From NCBI RefSeq assembly GCF_009765875.1, contig NZ_LMUP01000004.1, positions 1,279,080 to 1,343,079 on the forward strand: 64,000 bases of DNA, given 5' to 3'. The notes beneath the pieces are model-generated. The model saw only the letters and a program-made list of their open reading frames with translations, searched no databases and was not told the DNA's origin. Origin of the DNA: Pedobacter sp. L105 (GTDB lineage: Bacteria > Bacteroidota > Bacteroidia > Sphingobacteriales > Sphingobacteriaceae). Positions 45,677-54,747 of this stretch are shown piece by piece (within the stretch, counting starts at the first letter, position 1; each line of letters starts with the position of its first letter). Position numbers and translations under genes: made by a program.

Positions 45677-47311
45677 ATGAAATTTAAACACCCCCTGCTA
45701 CTTGCCTTATTAAGTGCATTCCTGTTATGGCTGGCCTGGCCTCCACATATTATTACAGCCCCAATCTTACTGATCGGCCTTGTTCCTTTGTTCATTGCAC
45801 TGGACGAGATCATCCTGAAGGGAGAAAAGAAAACCGGCAAAAAGGTATTTCTGACTTCAGGCTTAACGTTCCTGGTTTGGAATACAGCCTGTATCTATTG
45901 GGTATACAACGCAATCAGTGCTTTCAATAGTCCAGTTGTCGCATTTTTAATATCCCTTATCCCCTACGGACTAGGTGCTTTGTTAATGACTTTCGCTTTC
46001 TGGCTGCATTATAGGTTTAAGTTATTTACCCGAAGTAAAGGCCTTTCTTACCTCGCATTGGTAAGTTTTTGGGTTGGAATGGAATATTTACACGCTACCT
46101 GGGACCTGGCGTTCCCCTGGATGAGTTTGGGCAATGGTTTGGCCGGAATGCATCAGCTGGCGCAATGGTATGAAGTTACCGGCGTATATGGCGGTTCTGT
46201 ATGGATCATGGTTAGCAATATCCTTGCTTTTGAAGCTTACAAAAGCTACCGGTCAAAAACAGGATACCCAAAGATCAGGCCTGCACTGGCCTGGTTGTTA
46301 TTTCTCATTATCCCGACAGGTATTTCCCTGATCAAGTATTATGGATATACCGAAAAAGTGATGCCGGTTAATGTAGTTGTGGTACAGCCTAATATCGATC
46401 CCTATGAAAAGATGGGCGGTATCTCTACCATGAACCAGTTAAAAACACTGACAAAATTATCCGATTCCGTAGCACAACCCAATACAGAGTATTTTATCTG
46501 GCCTGAAACAGCTATACCCAGTTATGCGACTGAAGAAAGTGTACGTACCACCCCTGAGTTTATGGATGTGCAGAGCTTCCTGAACAAATACAAAAATGGC
46601 TCAGTGATCACCGGTATCGAAAGTTTAAAGTGGTACAATGAGAAACTCACACTTTCAGCCAAGTATGACGAAAACAGTAAAATGTACTATGACAATTTCA
46701 ACTCTGCGATGCAGGTAGAGAATTCGGCCAACGTACAATTCTATCATAAATCAAAACTGGTTCCAGGCGTAGAAAAGATGCCTTTTCCGAGAGCCTTATC
46801 TTTCCTCGCTCCGGTATTTTCCGGTTTAGGAGGAACAGTTTCTGGCTGGGGATGGCAGGATCATCCCGGCGTTTTTTATTCTCAAAACGGTGTTGGTGTA
46901 GCTCCTGTGATCTGTTACGAATCCTTGTGGGGCGGCTGGATTGGCGAGTCGGTAAAGAATGGCGCTCAGTTTATCGCAATCATCACCAATGATGGCTGGT
47001 GGGGAAATACTACCGGTAAAGACCAGCATTTTTTATACGCTAAACTACGTGCGATAGAAACCAGAAGATGGGTAGTAAGATCTGCCAATACAGGTATCTC
47101 TGGTTTTATCAATGAACGTGGAGATATCATCAAAAGATCAACCTGGTGGACACGTGACGCCTTGAAAATGGATATTAACCTGAATGATCAGTTAACAACT
47201 TATGTAAAGGGAGGTGATCTTATTGCTCAGTTGTTGAGCATTGTAGGAATTGCATTAGCATTACTGATTCCGTATAAAACTTTCATCAAAAAGAAAACAA
47301 TTAAGAATTAA
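45677..47311 (+). CDS. lnt: Apolipoprotein N-acyltransferase
   Basis: Adds the third acyl chain to the N-terminal cysteine of lipoproteins in the inner membrane. An N-terminal hydrophobic part (about 1-230, seven or so helices) precedes a nitrilase-like catalytic domain with Glu277 (WPETAIP), a lysine near residue 358 (FYHKSKLVPGVE) and Cys413 (VICYESLWGGW) as the triad. A C-terminal helix closes the protein. Length 544 aa is usual for Bacteroidota. Together with lspA it completes lipoprotein processing encoded in this window. Confidence 0.95.
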   Translation: MKFKHPLLLALLSAFLLWLAWPPHIITAPILLIGLVPLFIALDEIILKGEKKTGKKVFLTSGLTFLVWNTACIYWVYNAISAFNSPVVAFLISLIPYGLGALLMTFAFWLHYRFKLFTRSKGLSYLALVSFWVGMEYLHATWDLAFPWMSLGNGLAGMHQLAQWYEVTGVYGGSVWIMVSNILAFEAYKSYRSKTGYPKIRPALAWLLFLIIPTGISLIKYYGYTEKVMPVNVVVVQPNIDPYEKMGGISTMNQLKTLTKLSDSVAQPNTEYFIWPETAIPSYATEESVRTTPEFMDVQSFLNKYKNGSVITGIESLKWYNEKLTLSAKYDENSKMYYDNFNSAMQVENSANVQFYHKSKLVPGVEKMPFPRALSFLAPVFSGLGGTVSGWGWQDHPGVFYSQNGVGVAPVICYESLWGGWIGESVKNGAQFIAIITNDGWWGNTTGKDQHFLYAKLRAIETRRWVVRSANTGISGFINERGDIIKRSTWWTRDALKMDINLNDQLTTYVKGGDLIAQLLSIVGIALALLIPYKTFIKKKTIKN

Positions 47312-47353
47312 AATTCATTATAAAATTTATTTTTTAATTTAAAAGATAATACA

Positions 47354-47361
47354 TAGATTTG
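47354..47361 (+). promoter_or_regulatory. -7 element of the RhuM-family gene
   Basis: TAGATTTG matches TAnnTTTG exactly. A T-rich TTTT stands at the proper -33 spacing (47331-47334). The leader to the ATG at 47424 is about 55 nt. Confidence 0.45.
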
Positions 47362-47423
47362 AAACGTGTTGCCTTAGAGGTTCACTAGAATTATTTAGCA
47401 GATAATCCGAGATTAAATCAGTA

Positions 47424-48446
47424 ATGGAAAACGACAATTCACAACAATATTCAGACATCATATTTTATAGTTCACCAAAAGGAAATGTAAAAATACAAGT
47501 TATTTTTAATGATGAGACTTTCTGGCTCACTCAAAAAAGAATGAGTGAACTATATGGCTGTTCTGTCGATAATATTTCCTTGCATCTTAAAAGAATATTT
47601 GCCGAGGGTGAATTAGATCAAAATTCAGTTATCGAGGAATCCTCGACAACTGCCAGTGACGGCAAAAATTATAAAACAAAGTTCTATAGTTTAGATGCGA
47701 TTATAGCTGTTGGCTATCGGGTAAACAGCTTTCAAGCTACCCAATTCCGCATTTGGGCAACAAAATTACTTCGTGAATTTATCATCAAAGGTTTTGTACT
47801 TGATGATGAGCGTTTAAAACAAGGAAAGAAGTTTGGCAAAGATTACTTTGATGAACTCTTACAGCGTATTCGTGAGATCCGCGCCAGTGAACGTAGATTT
47901 TACTTAAAAATAACTGATATATACGAACAGTGCAGCATTGACTATCTAAAGGATGCCGAAATTACTCAGACATTCTTCAAAACAGTTCAGAACAAATTAC
48001 ATTACGCAATATCAGGCAAAACAGCAGCACAGATCATTGCTGAAAGAGCAGATGCTACCCAGCCAAATATGGGATTGCAAACGTTTAAAAATGCACCAGA
48101 TGGCAAGATATTAAAAGGTGATATCGGTACTGCGAAAAACTACCTGATAGAAAAAGAGATTAAAGATCTGGAACGAATTGTAAGTATGTATTTAGACTAT
48201 GCAGAGAACCAGGCTGCACGGCAGATTCCTATGAAAATGGAAAACTGGATTCAAAAGTTAGATGCTTTTTTACAATTTAACGAATACCAGGTATTAAAAG
48301 ATGCAGGAAAAATAAAACATGATGTAGCCTTACAGCTGGCTGAAAAAGAATATGATAAATTCCGCATCATACAAGACAACAGTTTTGAAAGTGATTTCGA
48401 GAGAGAATTGACTAAAATTTCAGGAACTAATAAAAATGAAAGGTAA
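47424..48446 (+). CDS. RhuM-family protein
   Basis: The N-terminal third carries the RhuM hallmark ETFWLTQKRMSELYGCSVDN and a second segment, YSLDAIIAVGYRVNS, which resembles the KilA-N/BRO-type DNA-binding start found in phage and mobile-element proteins. The middle section (GKDYFDELLQRIREIRASER, then FYLKITDIYEQC) is the conserved RhuM body. Length 340 aa is typical. The name comes from a gene in a Salmonella pathogenicity island; biochemical function is unknown. It is a single gene with its own promoter between lnt and a long palindrome shared with nadE, with no other accessory genes around it, and it has probably been acquired. Confidence 0.88.
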   Translation: MENDNSQQYSDIIFYSSPKGNVKIQVIFNDETFWLTQKRMSELYGCSVDNISLHLKRIFAEGELDQNSVIEESSTTASDGKNYKTKFYSLDAIIAVGYRVNSFQATQFRIWATKLLREFIIKGFVLDDERLKQGKKFGKDYFDELLQRIREIRASERRFYLKITDIYEQCSIDYLKDAEITQTFFKTVQNKLHYAISGKTAAQIIAERADATQPNMGLQTFKNAPDGKILKGDIGTAKNYLIEKEIKDLERIVSMYLDYAENQAARQIPMKMENWIQKLDAFLQFNEYQVLKDAGKIKHDVALQLAEKEYDKFRIIQDNSFESDFERELTKISGTNKNER

Positions 48447-48483
48447 GCACCCTGCTGGTGGAAAAACCTGAGAATTTCTCTTA

Positions 48484-48559
48484 GAAAAGGATATACCTCT
48501 TTTCTGACATTGGCCCTTCCTTCAAAGGGGCGCAGTCAGAAAAGAGGTATATCCTTTTC
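48484..48559. repeat. Long perfect inverted repeat between convergent genes (25-bp arms)
   Basis: The arm at 48484-48508 is the exact reverse complement of 48535-48559. Its 26-nt interior contains a second stem on the same axis, CCCTT (48514-48518) with AAGGG (48525-48529). It lies between the RhuM-family gene and nadE and may end both transcripts, although there is no T-run outside the stem. Confidence 0.9.
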
Positions 48560-48588
48560 CAGGCTGGATGATCTTTAGAAAAAAAAAT

Positions 48589-50229
48589 CTAAGCCAGGTA
48601 CTTTCCAACAATCGGCATCCTGCGTCCCATACCAAAAGCTTTTGGAGAAACACGAAGAATTGGAGGAGTCTGGTAACGTTTAAACTCAGCCGCATTTACC
48701 ATTTTGATAATCCTGCGAACCAAAGTTTCTTCATAACCCAGGGCAATAATATCCCTTGAACTTTTCTTCAGCTCAATAAACTGATATAAGATAGCATCCA
48801 GCGTATCATAATCAGGCAGGGAATCAGAATCCTTCTGACCAGGTCTTAGCTCCGCAGAAGGCGGCTTAACGATCGTATTTTCAGGAATAACCTCGCCATC
48901 CTTATTGATATAATGTGCTAGTTCATAGATCTGTGTTTTATATACATCTCCAATCACGCCTATCGCCCCGCACATATCTCCATATAAAGTTCCATAACCT
49001 ACAGCACATTCACTCTTATTAGACGTATTCAGCAGAATATAGCCAAACTTATTGGACATCGCCATAACAACGATCCCACGGGTTCTTGCCTGGATATTCT
49101 CCTCCGTCAGGTTAAAAGCAAGACCATTAAAAGCATTCGCCAGCATACTATCAAAAGCATCGGCTGCTTCCTTAATCGCTATGATTTCATGTTTACAGCC
49201 AAAATTTTCTACCAGGTCCATGGCATCCTTAATGGAATGGTCTGAAGAATATTTTGAAGGCATTAATACCGCCATTACATTCTCCGGGCCAAGGGCACGG
49301 CAGGCCAGTGCACATACAATAGCAGAATCTATACCGCCAGATAAACCCAGCACTGCTTTTGAAAAACCTGATTTACTGAAATAATCTTTGATTCCCATCA
49401 CCAGTGCATCATGGATTTGCTCAATATCAGGCACTATAACATGCTCGATTGGAGAATAACCTTCAATATTGCGTCCGGTTAACGTATACGTCCTTAAATG
49501 CTCCTTAAAATAAGGCATTTCATCCAGGAGGTTACCCTGCTGATCAAATACCATAGAACCGCCATCAAAGATGATCTCTGTCTGTGCACCTATCTGGTTT
49601 ACATACAAGAGTGGAAGCTTGTATTTTTTAGCATTCCCGGACAACACGGCCAAACGTTCGTCATCATGCTGATAAGAAAACGGAGAAGCTGCAATATTGA
49701 TCATCACATCAGGTTCCTGAGTGATCAGCACATCCATAGGATTGGAAACATATAACGGATTATTATTGATATTCCACAGATCCTCACAGATTGTTAATGC
49801 GATACGGGTGCCTTTAAAATCTATACACTCAAACTGGGTAGCCGGCTCGAAATAACGGTATTCGTCGAAAACATCGTAATTGGGCAGCAGAGCCTTTCTG
49901 ATAACTGCCTTTACCTGTCCTTCTTCTATAAAATAAGCCCCGTTGTACAGGTCTTTACCTGCAATGAAATCATTTCTGACCGGCAGACCAATGATACAGG
50001 CAATGCCCATACAATGTTCAGCGATCTGTACAGCGGCTTCTTCGCAAAGCGAAATAAACTCATCAAATTCCAGAAAATCGCGCGGAGGATATCCGCAAAC
50101 TGCCAGCTCGGCAAAAACAACCAGGTCGGCCCCTTCGGCTTTTGCCAGTGCAATATGTTCTATGATCTTTTTTGTATTACTTTCAAAATTCCCAATATGG
50201 TAATTGAGTTGCGCTAATGATATCTTCAT
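48589..50229 (-). CDS. nadE: Glutamine-dependent NAD+ synthase
   Basis: Makes NAD+ from nicotinate adenine dinucleotide with ATP and ammonia taken from glutamine. The N-terminal nitrilase-type glutaminase domain has the triad Glu41 (FAELAVCGYPP), Lys112 (RKALLPNYDVFDE) and Cys148 (LTICEDLW). The C-terminal synthetase domain begins near residue 275 with the ATP-binding P-loop SGGIDS at 297-302. Length 546 aa is normal for this two-domain form. The porin-like gene upstream ends 6 bp before it, so the two form an operon. Confidence 0.96.
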   Translation of the reverse strand: MKISLAQLNYHIGNFESNTKKIIEHIALAKAEGADLVVFAELAVCGYPPRDFLEFDEFISLCEEAAVQIAEHCMGIACIIGLPVRNDFIAGKDLYNGAYFIEEGQVKAVIRKALLPNYDVFDEYRYFEPATQFECIDFKGTRIALTICEDLWNINNNPLYVSNPMDVLITQEPDVMINIAASPFSYQHDDERLAVLSGNAKKYKLPLLYVNQIGAQTEIIFDGGSMVFDQQGNLLDEMPYFKEHLRTYTLTGRNIEGYSPIEHVIVPDIEQIHDALVMGIKDYFSKSGFSKAVLGLSGGIDSAIVCALACRALGPENVMAVLMPSKYSSDHSIKDAMDLVENFGCKHEIIAIKEAADAFDSMLANAFNGLAFNLTEENIQARTRGIVVMAMSNKFGYILLNTSNKSECAVGYGTLYGDMCGAIGVIGDVYKTQIYELAHYINKDGEVIPENTIVKPPSAELRPGQKDSDSLPDYDTLDAILYQFIELKKSSRDIIALGYEETLVRRIIKMVNAAEFKRYQTPPILRVSPKAFGMGRRMPIVGKYLA

Positions 50230-50235
50230 GTCCTG

Positions 50236-50910
50236 TTAAAAGAAAACCCCGAAATTTATGGCTATATAATGATTACGTACGCTACTGTTAGAGTTACTGG
50301 AAATATTAGTGAACCCGTTATTATACGTTAATCCTGTAGTGACACTGGTACTTCTTGCCACATCGTATTCCAGTCCGCCGCCAATAATTAAACCAGCGCG
50401 GTAAAAATTAATATTTTTAGTGACGTGTGCATCCTGTACAATACTTTTCTCATTAACCGAAACGTCTTCCTTTGCACTGGTTAGGAAGCCATTGGAAAGA
50501 CCAAACTGACCGTACCATTTGATCAGCCCAATTTTCTCTGTCTTTAGTTTTAAGGTTAATGGAATCTCTATGTACTGCAACATATACTTCAAATCATAGG
50601 GTGTAGGATTTGGATAAGTAACCGCATCATAAAAAGGACTTGGATTAATTTCAGTACTTTTTCCATTAATTGTAGTAATGCTCAGTCCCGTAGAAAAACT
50701 ATAATTTCTGGTAAAATTGAAATCTGCCATTAAACCATAGGAAAATCCCAAATTAGCTCCATTGCTGGTACCGCTTTCCGGTTTTACCCAGCCTATAGTT
50801 GGATTAGCCATTAAGCCTAATCTAAAGCCATAATCAGGTCCCGCCCCAAATTGTGCAAAGGCTGTAGTAGTTAAAATGGAAAGTAGCAGTCCTATATATA
50901 ATTTTTTCAT
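50236..50910 (-). CDS. Outer-membrane beta-barrel protein (PorT-like)
   Basis: The start at 50910 (MKKLYIGLLLSILTTTAFAQ) gives a proper signal peptide; the frame continues upstream to 50991 but those residues are polar and uncharacteristic. The mature protein, about 200 aa, has alternating hydrophobic strands with glycine and tyrosine (DYGFRLGLMANP, NLGFSYGLMADFNF, LIIGGGLEYDVA) and ends in the aromatic INFGVFF, all typical of a small eight- to ten-stranded outer-membrane barrel of the PorT/OmpA-like type. It precedes nadE on the same strand and diverges from gldB. Exact role unknown. Confidence 0.8.
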   Translation of the reverse strand: MKKLYIGLLLSILTTTAFAQFGAGPDYGFRLGLMANPTIGWVKPESGTSNGANLGFSYGLMADFNFTRNYSFSTGLSITTINGKSTEINPSPFYDAVTYPNPTPYDLKYMLQYIEIPLTLKLKTEKIGLIKWYGQFGLSNGFLTSAKEDVSVNEKSIVQDAHVTKNINFYRAGLIIGGGLEYDVARSTSVTTGLTYNNGFTNISSNSNSSVRNHYIAINFGVFF

Positions 50911-51050
50911 AAGTATTCGATTGATATAAGTAATCCGTGTTTTACTGTTTGTCGGCCGGCTTTCGGCGGTAAAAGGTTGTGAAGCTTGCACCAGTTGAGT
51001 ATTACTTTTTGTAAGTTACAAACTGATATAGGTTTCATCCCTGATCTGTT

Positions 51051-51058
51051 TATATTTG
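51051..51058 (+). promoter_or_regulatory. Possible -7 element of gldB
   Basis: TATATTTG is an exact TAnnTTTG match, but it ends only 6 bp before the gldB ATG, so transcription from it would give almost no leader. It may be a chance match. Confidence 0.2.
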
Positions 51059-51064
51059 CTGTTA

Positions 51065-52105
51065 ATGACCTATAACGTAAAACATTCCCAAATTTATCTA
51101 ATTTTTCTGTGTGTACTTACATTTATTTCCTGCAAGCAGGGGAATAAGCCCAATGTAGACAACATCCAGGTAGATATAAAAATTGAACGGTTTGACAAGG
51201 ATCTATTTGCAGGAAAGCATAAAAGCATTCCCGAAACAGATCTTTTTCTTCAAAAAAAATATCCTTATTTCTATGGCGATTATATCCACAGAATGGTGGG
51301 CGATCAAACTTATAACGGACCGCAGATCCTGGCTACTTTATATAAAGATCAGGCCTATTCGGACTTAAACCATGATGCTGATAGCGTGTTCCGGGATATG
51401 CGTTCCATAGAAAAAGATCTTAGCCAAACCTTTAAGTATATCAAATACTACTATCCGGAGGTTAAAGTACCTCAGTTCATCGCCTTTGTTTCTGGTTTTT
51501 CGGTCCAGATGCCTATTGGAGATAACTATATGGGCATAGGACTGGATATGTTCTTGGGAAAAAACAGCAGGTTTTACAGGGCCATTGTGGAAAGCGTACC
51601 CTTGTATCTGTCCAGAAGGTTTACACCTCAGTATATTGTTCCAAGAGTAACCGAAACATTTGCCAGGGAACAACTGTTCCCTCAAAAAGATGATAACCAT
51701 TCACTGCTTTCAAAAATGGTAGAAAACGGAAAGATCCTGTACTTCATGGATAAAGTATTAGATGATAAACTACCGGATTCTATAAAAATAGGATATACTG
51801 ATAAACAGCTCACCTGGTGTAAAACTTTTGAAGGAGACATCTGGGCATATTTTATGGAGAACAACCTGCTTTTTGAAACCGACTACCAGAAAATACAGAT
51901 GTACCTGACGGAAGCTCCCTTCACTCCCGGTATAGGGCTAAAAAATGAATCGGCCCCCAAGCTTGGCGTTTGGATAGGCTGGCAGATGGTGAGAAAATAC
52001 ATGGCCGAAAATCCAAAGGTTACCCTGCAGGAACTAATGGCAGAACAGGATGCACAAAAGATACTGAGTGGCGCAAAATATAAACCCAAAACCAATAATA
52101 AGTAA
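51065..52105 (+). CDS. gldB: Gliding-motility lipoprotein GldB
   Basis: A lipoprotein with lipobox FISC (Cys23 from ATG 51065) that begins its mature part with the GldB pattern VDIKIERFDKDLFAGK. GldB is required for gliding in Flavobacterium and is also kept in many non-gliding Bacteroidota, where it has been linked to the type IX secretion system and cell envelope. Length 346 aa matches. The ATG is used rather than a TTG three codons earlier. It follows the divergent porin-like gene and is followed by a patatin gene after 3 bp, where gldC would be expected in Flavobacterium. Confidence 0.9.
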   Translation: MTYNVKHSQIYLIFLCVLTFISCKQGNKPNVDNIQVDIKIERFDKDLFAGKHKSIPETDLFLQKKYPYFYGDYIHRMVGDQTYNGPQILATLYKDQAYSDLNHDADSVFRDMRSIEKDLSQTFKYIKYYYPEVKVPQFIAFVSGFSVQMPIGDNYMGIGLDMFLGKNSRFYRAIVESVPLYLSRRFTPQYIVPRVTETFAREQLFPQKDDNHSLLSKMVENGKILYFMDKVLDDKLPDSIKIGYTDKQLTWCKTFEGDIWAYFMENNLLFETDYQKIQMYLTEAPFTPGIGLKNESAPKLGVWIGWQMVRKYMAENPKVTLQELMAEQDAQKILSGAKYKPKTNNK

Positions 52106-52108
52106 GTT

Positions 52109-52888
52109 ATGGCGAAAGTAGGAATTGTACTGTCTGGTGGTGGGATCAGGGGAATTGCACATTTGGGTGTGCTAAAAGCACTCATTAATGCCGGAATAAA
52201 ATTCAGCCACATTAGCGGAACAAGCGCCGGCTCTATTGTAGGTGCCTTTTATGCCGCAGGAATAGATCCCGAAGAAGCCTTGGAGATCTTTATCAAAACA
52301 AGTTTACTGCGCTTTATACGTCCTGCTGTCGGTTCCCTCGGATTAATTGGTATTGAACACACTTCACAGTTACTGAAAAATTACTTTCCTGATGACAGGA
52401 TAGAGGCTTTAAAAATTCCGCTAACTATTGCTGTGACCAACTTCAGCGAAGGCAAACTCGAATATTTTACCCAGGGTCCACTAATTAAAGCTATCCAGGC
52501 CTCCTGTTGCCTTCCCGGGATATTCAGGCCGATTATGATTGGCGATCAGATGTATATGGACGGAGGAATACTGAATAACTTTCCTGTGGAGCCGCTGTTA
52601 AAAGACTGTGATTTTATTATTGGTTCTGCCTGTAACCATTTGAAACCTATCAAAAGCATTCCGAGCATTGGTTCACTGGTTAACAGGGCTACCTTGATGA
52701 CCACCAATAAGGATATGGAACAAAAAGCTGCTTTCTGTGATGTATTGATTGAACCTCATGGTATGGGAGAGATCAGTACTTTCGATATGAAAAAAGCAGA
52801 AACGATCTATTGGCTGGCCTACGAAGAAACGCTGAAAACCATTAAACACAACGAGAAAATAACGAAGTTGCTGACAGAACAGTCTTAA
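52109..52888 (+). CDS. Patatin-like phospholipase
   Basis: Ser-Asp dyad acyl hydrolase of the patatin family. The oxyanion-hole motif GGGIRG is at residues 10-15, the nucleophile elbow GTSAG at 37-41 with Ser39, and the catalytic aspartate in MDGGILNNFP at Asp151. Length 259 aa is that of the single-domain bacterial form. It has no signal peptide, so it acts inside the cell on lipids. It starts 3 bp after gldB and its stop codon overlaps the end of comB on the opposite strand by 4 bp. Confidence 0.93.
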   Translation: MAKVGIVLSGGGIRGIAHLGVLKALINAGIKFSHISGTSAGSIVGAFYAAGIDPEEALEIFIKTSLLRFIRPAVGSLGLIGIEHTSQLLKNYFPDDRIEALKIPLTIAVTNFSEGKLEYFTQGPLIKAIQASCCLPGIFRPIMIGDQMYMDGGILNNFPVEPLLKDCDFIIGSACNHLKPIKSIPSIGSLVNRATLMTTNKDMEQKAAFCDVLIEPHGMGEISTFDMKKAETIYWLAYEETLKTIKHNEKITKLLTEQS

Positions 52889-53607
52889 AGATCTTTTTTT
52901 AAAGCCACGAGTTCATCTCCTTCCAGCACAGGGATAGCCGTGCAGACATTTAGCTGTAAACAGAAAACAATATCTTCTTCAATATTCAGGGCTTCCATAC
53001 GTTTGCTATGAGAAGATTTACCTACATAAGCTCTCAGGTCATCTTTAGCCAATGCGTATAAATCCTGTGCTGCAACACCTGCATCATCGAATTCAGTAAA
53101 GCTGGAATGTATTTCCCTGATCACCGCACCAGCAAAGATCGTATCCTCCAGGTTGGGCTGATCTTTCCATCCTGCGCATAACAGCAATACATCTTTTTCC
53201 TGTGCACTTAACCAATCGCACAGCGACTGCAAGTTCAGAAAAGAACCGATCACTACCTGGCTTGCCCTGCTTCTGGCCAGATGCAAAGCTTTGGTACCAT
53301 TAGTAGTGGTGAGCACTACTGTTTTGTCTTTAACCTTTTCGGCAGTATAAGAAAATGGGGAATTGCCGAAATCATATCCTTCGACTACTTCCCCATTTCG
53401 TTCAGCTGCCAGTAAATAACCACAACCTGCATAAGCCAGGCAGTCTTCTACCTGTGCTACAGGGATAATTGCCTTTGCCCCGTTATCTATTCCATAAACG
53501 ATAGATGAAGTTGCCCTCAAAATATCAATCACCACTACAATGCTATCTTCAATAGCATACAAATCAATCAGCGCGGGACTTAAACAAACTTCTATCTTTC
53601 TTGGCAT
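52885..53607 (-). CDS. comB: 2-phosphosulfolactate phosphatase family protein
   Basis: ComB-family Mg-dependent phosphatase of 240 aa. Family segments are VVVIDILRATSSIVYG near residues 24-40, TVVLTTTNGTKALHLA near 92-108, and LLLCAGWKDQPNLEDTIFAG near 140-160. In methanogens ComB makes sulfolactate for coenzyme M. Bacteroidota do not make coenzyme M, so the substrate here is unknown; sulfonate metabolism such as that feeding sulfonolipids is a speculative link. It follows gcvT by 18 bp on the same strand and overlaps the patatin stop by 4 bp. Confidence 0.9.
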   Translation of the reverse strand: MPRKIEVCLSPALIDLYAIEDSIVVVIDILRATSSIVYGIDNGAKAIIPVAQVEDCLAYAGCGYLLAAERNGEVVEGYDFGNSPFSYTAEKVKDKTVVLTTTNGTKALHLARSRASQVVIGSFLNLQSLCDWLSAQEKDVLLLCAGWKDQPNLEDTIFAGAVIREIHSSFTEFDDAGVAAQDLYALAKDDLRAYVGKSSHSKRMEALNIEEDIVFCLQLNVCTAIPVLEGDELVALKKDL

Positions 53608-53625
53608 ATCAGGGGACGCGGCAGG

Positions 53626-54705
53626 TTATTTATAAAAAGGGAATTTTACTACTTTGGCTTTAATGTTATTGTTACGGATACTGATATAGATATCAGCTCC
53701 TTCTTTGGCATTTTCTTTGGCTACGTAACCCATTCCAATGGCCTTCTGTAAAGAAGGCGATTGTGTACCTGAAGTTACTTTTCCAATTACATTTCCTGCT
53801 TCATCAACGATCTCATAATCATGACGCGGAATACCACGGTCTATCATTTCAAAACCGATCAGTCTGCGTTTCACACCGGCTTCCTTTTCAGCAAGCAAAG
53901 CAGCAGAATTGGTAAATGTTTTGGTGAATTTGGTAACCCAGCCTAAACCGGCTTCTATTGGTGACGTAGTATCATCAATATCATTTCCATATAAACAGAA
54001 ACCCATTTCCAAACGTAAAGTATCCCTTGCGCCTAAACCAATAGGTTTGATATTAAAAGGTGCTCCTGCTTCAAAGATGGCATCCCAAACTTTAGCAGCA
54101 TGTTCATTGTCGCAATAGATCTCAAAACCTCCTGCACCGGTATAACCTGTAGCAGAAACTATAACATTTTCTACACCGGCAAAGGTGCCTTTGGTAAAAG
54201 TATAATACTCCATAGAGGCCAGATCGATATCTGTTAAGCCTTGCAGTGCTTCAGCAGCTTTTGGCCCCTGAACAGCTAACAATGAAGTTTTATCAGAGAT
54301 ATTATGCATTTCAACATCTTGGGTATTGAATTTCTGTATCCAGTTCCAGTCTTTCTCTATGTTGGAAGCATTTACTACCAGCATATAGCTTTTTTCATCG
54401 ATGCGGTAAACCAGTAAATCATCTACAATACCGCCATCTTCGTTAGGAAGATAAGCATATTGAACTTTACCATCATATAATTTTGAAGCATCATTACTGA
54501 TCACACGTTGGATCAGGTCCAGTGCATTTTCACCTTTAAGAATAAATTCTCCCATATGGCTCACATCAAAAACGCCTACGGCTTTTCTGACGGTGGCATG
54601 TTCTGCATTGATGCCTTCGTACTGAACGGGCATATTGTATCCTGCAAATGGAACCATTTTGGCTCCCAATGAAATGTGTTTATCTGTTAGTGCGGTATTC
54701 TTCAT
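53626..54705 (-). CDS. gcvT: Aminomethyltransferase (glycine cleavage T protein)
   Basis: Tetrahydrofolate-dependent T protein that releases ammonia and forms methylene-THF from the aminomethyl group carried by lipoylated H protein. The start [28 protein letters not shown] is typical, with [10 protein letters not shown] near residues 48-57, a conserved Asp-containing [12 protein letters not shown] segment near 192-203, and a C-terminal barrel ending in KVVKFPFYK. Length 359 aa is full. The remaining gcv genes are not in the window. TACTTTTG on the minus strand 26 bp upstream is a likely -7 element. Confidence 0.96.
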   Translation of the reverse strand: MKNTALTDKHISLGAKMVPFAGYNMPVQYEGINAEHATVRKAVGVFDVSHMGEFILKGENALDLIQRVISNDASKLYDGKVQYAYLPNEDGGIVDDLLVYRIDEKSYMLVVNASNIEKDWNWIQKFNTQDVEMHNISDKTSLLAVQGPKAAEALQGLTDIDLASMEYYTFTKGTFAGVENVIVSATGYTGAGGFEIYCDNEHAAKVWDAIFEAGAPFNIKPIGLGARDTLRLEMGFCLYGNDIDDTTSPIEAGLGWVTKFTKTFTNSAALLAEKEAGVKRRLIGFEMIDRGIPRHDYEIVDEAGNVIGKVTSGTQSPSLQKAIGMGYVAKENAKEGADIYISIRNNNIKAKVVKFPFYK

Positions 54706-54731
54706 TTGCTGTTGCTCTTAAAAATTGTGAG

Positions 54732-54739
54732 CAAAAGTA
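54732..54739 (-). promoter_or_regulatory. -7 element of gcvT
   Basis: The minus strand reads TACTTTTG, an exact TAnnTTTG match, about 27 bp before the gcvT start. Confidence 0.4.
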
Positions 54740-54747
54740 CATAAATA

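Noticed and set aside
47424..48446. RhuM gene as a sign of a prophage
   Set aside because: No integrase, phage structural genes or attachment repeats are nearby; the neighbours are lnt and nadE.
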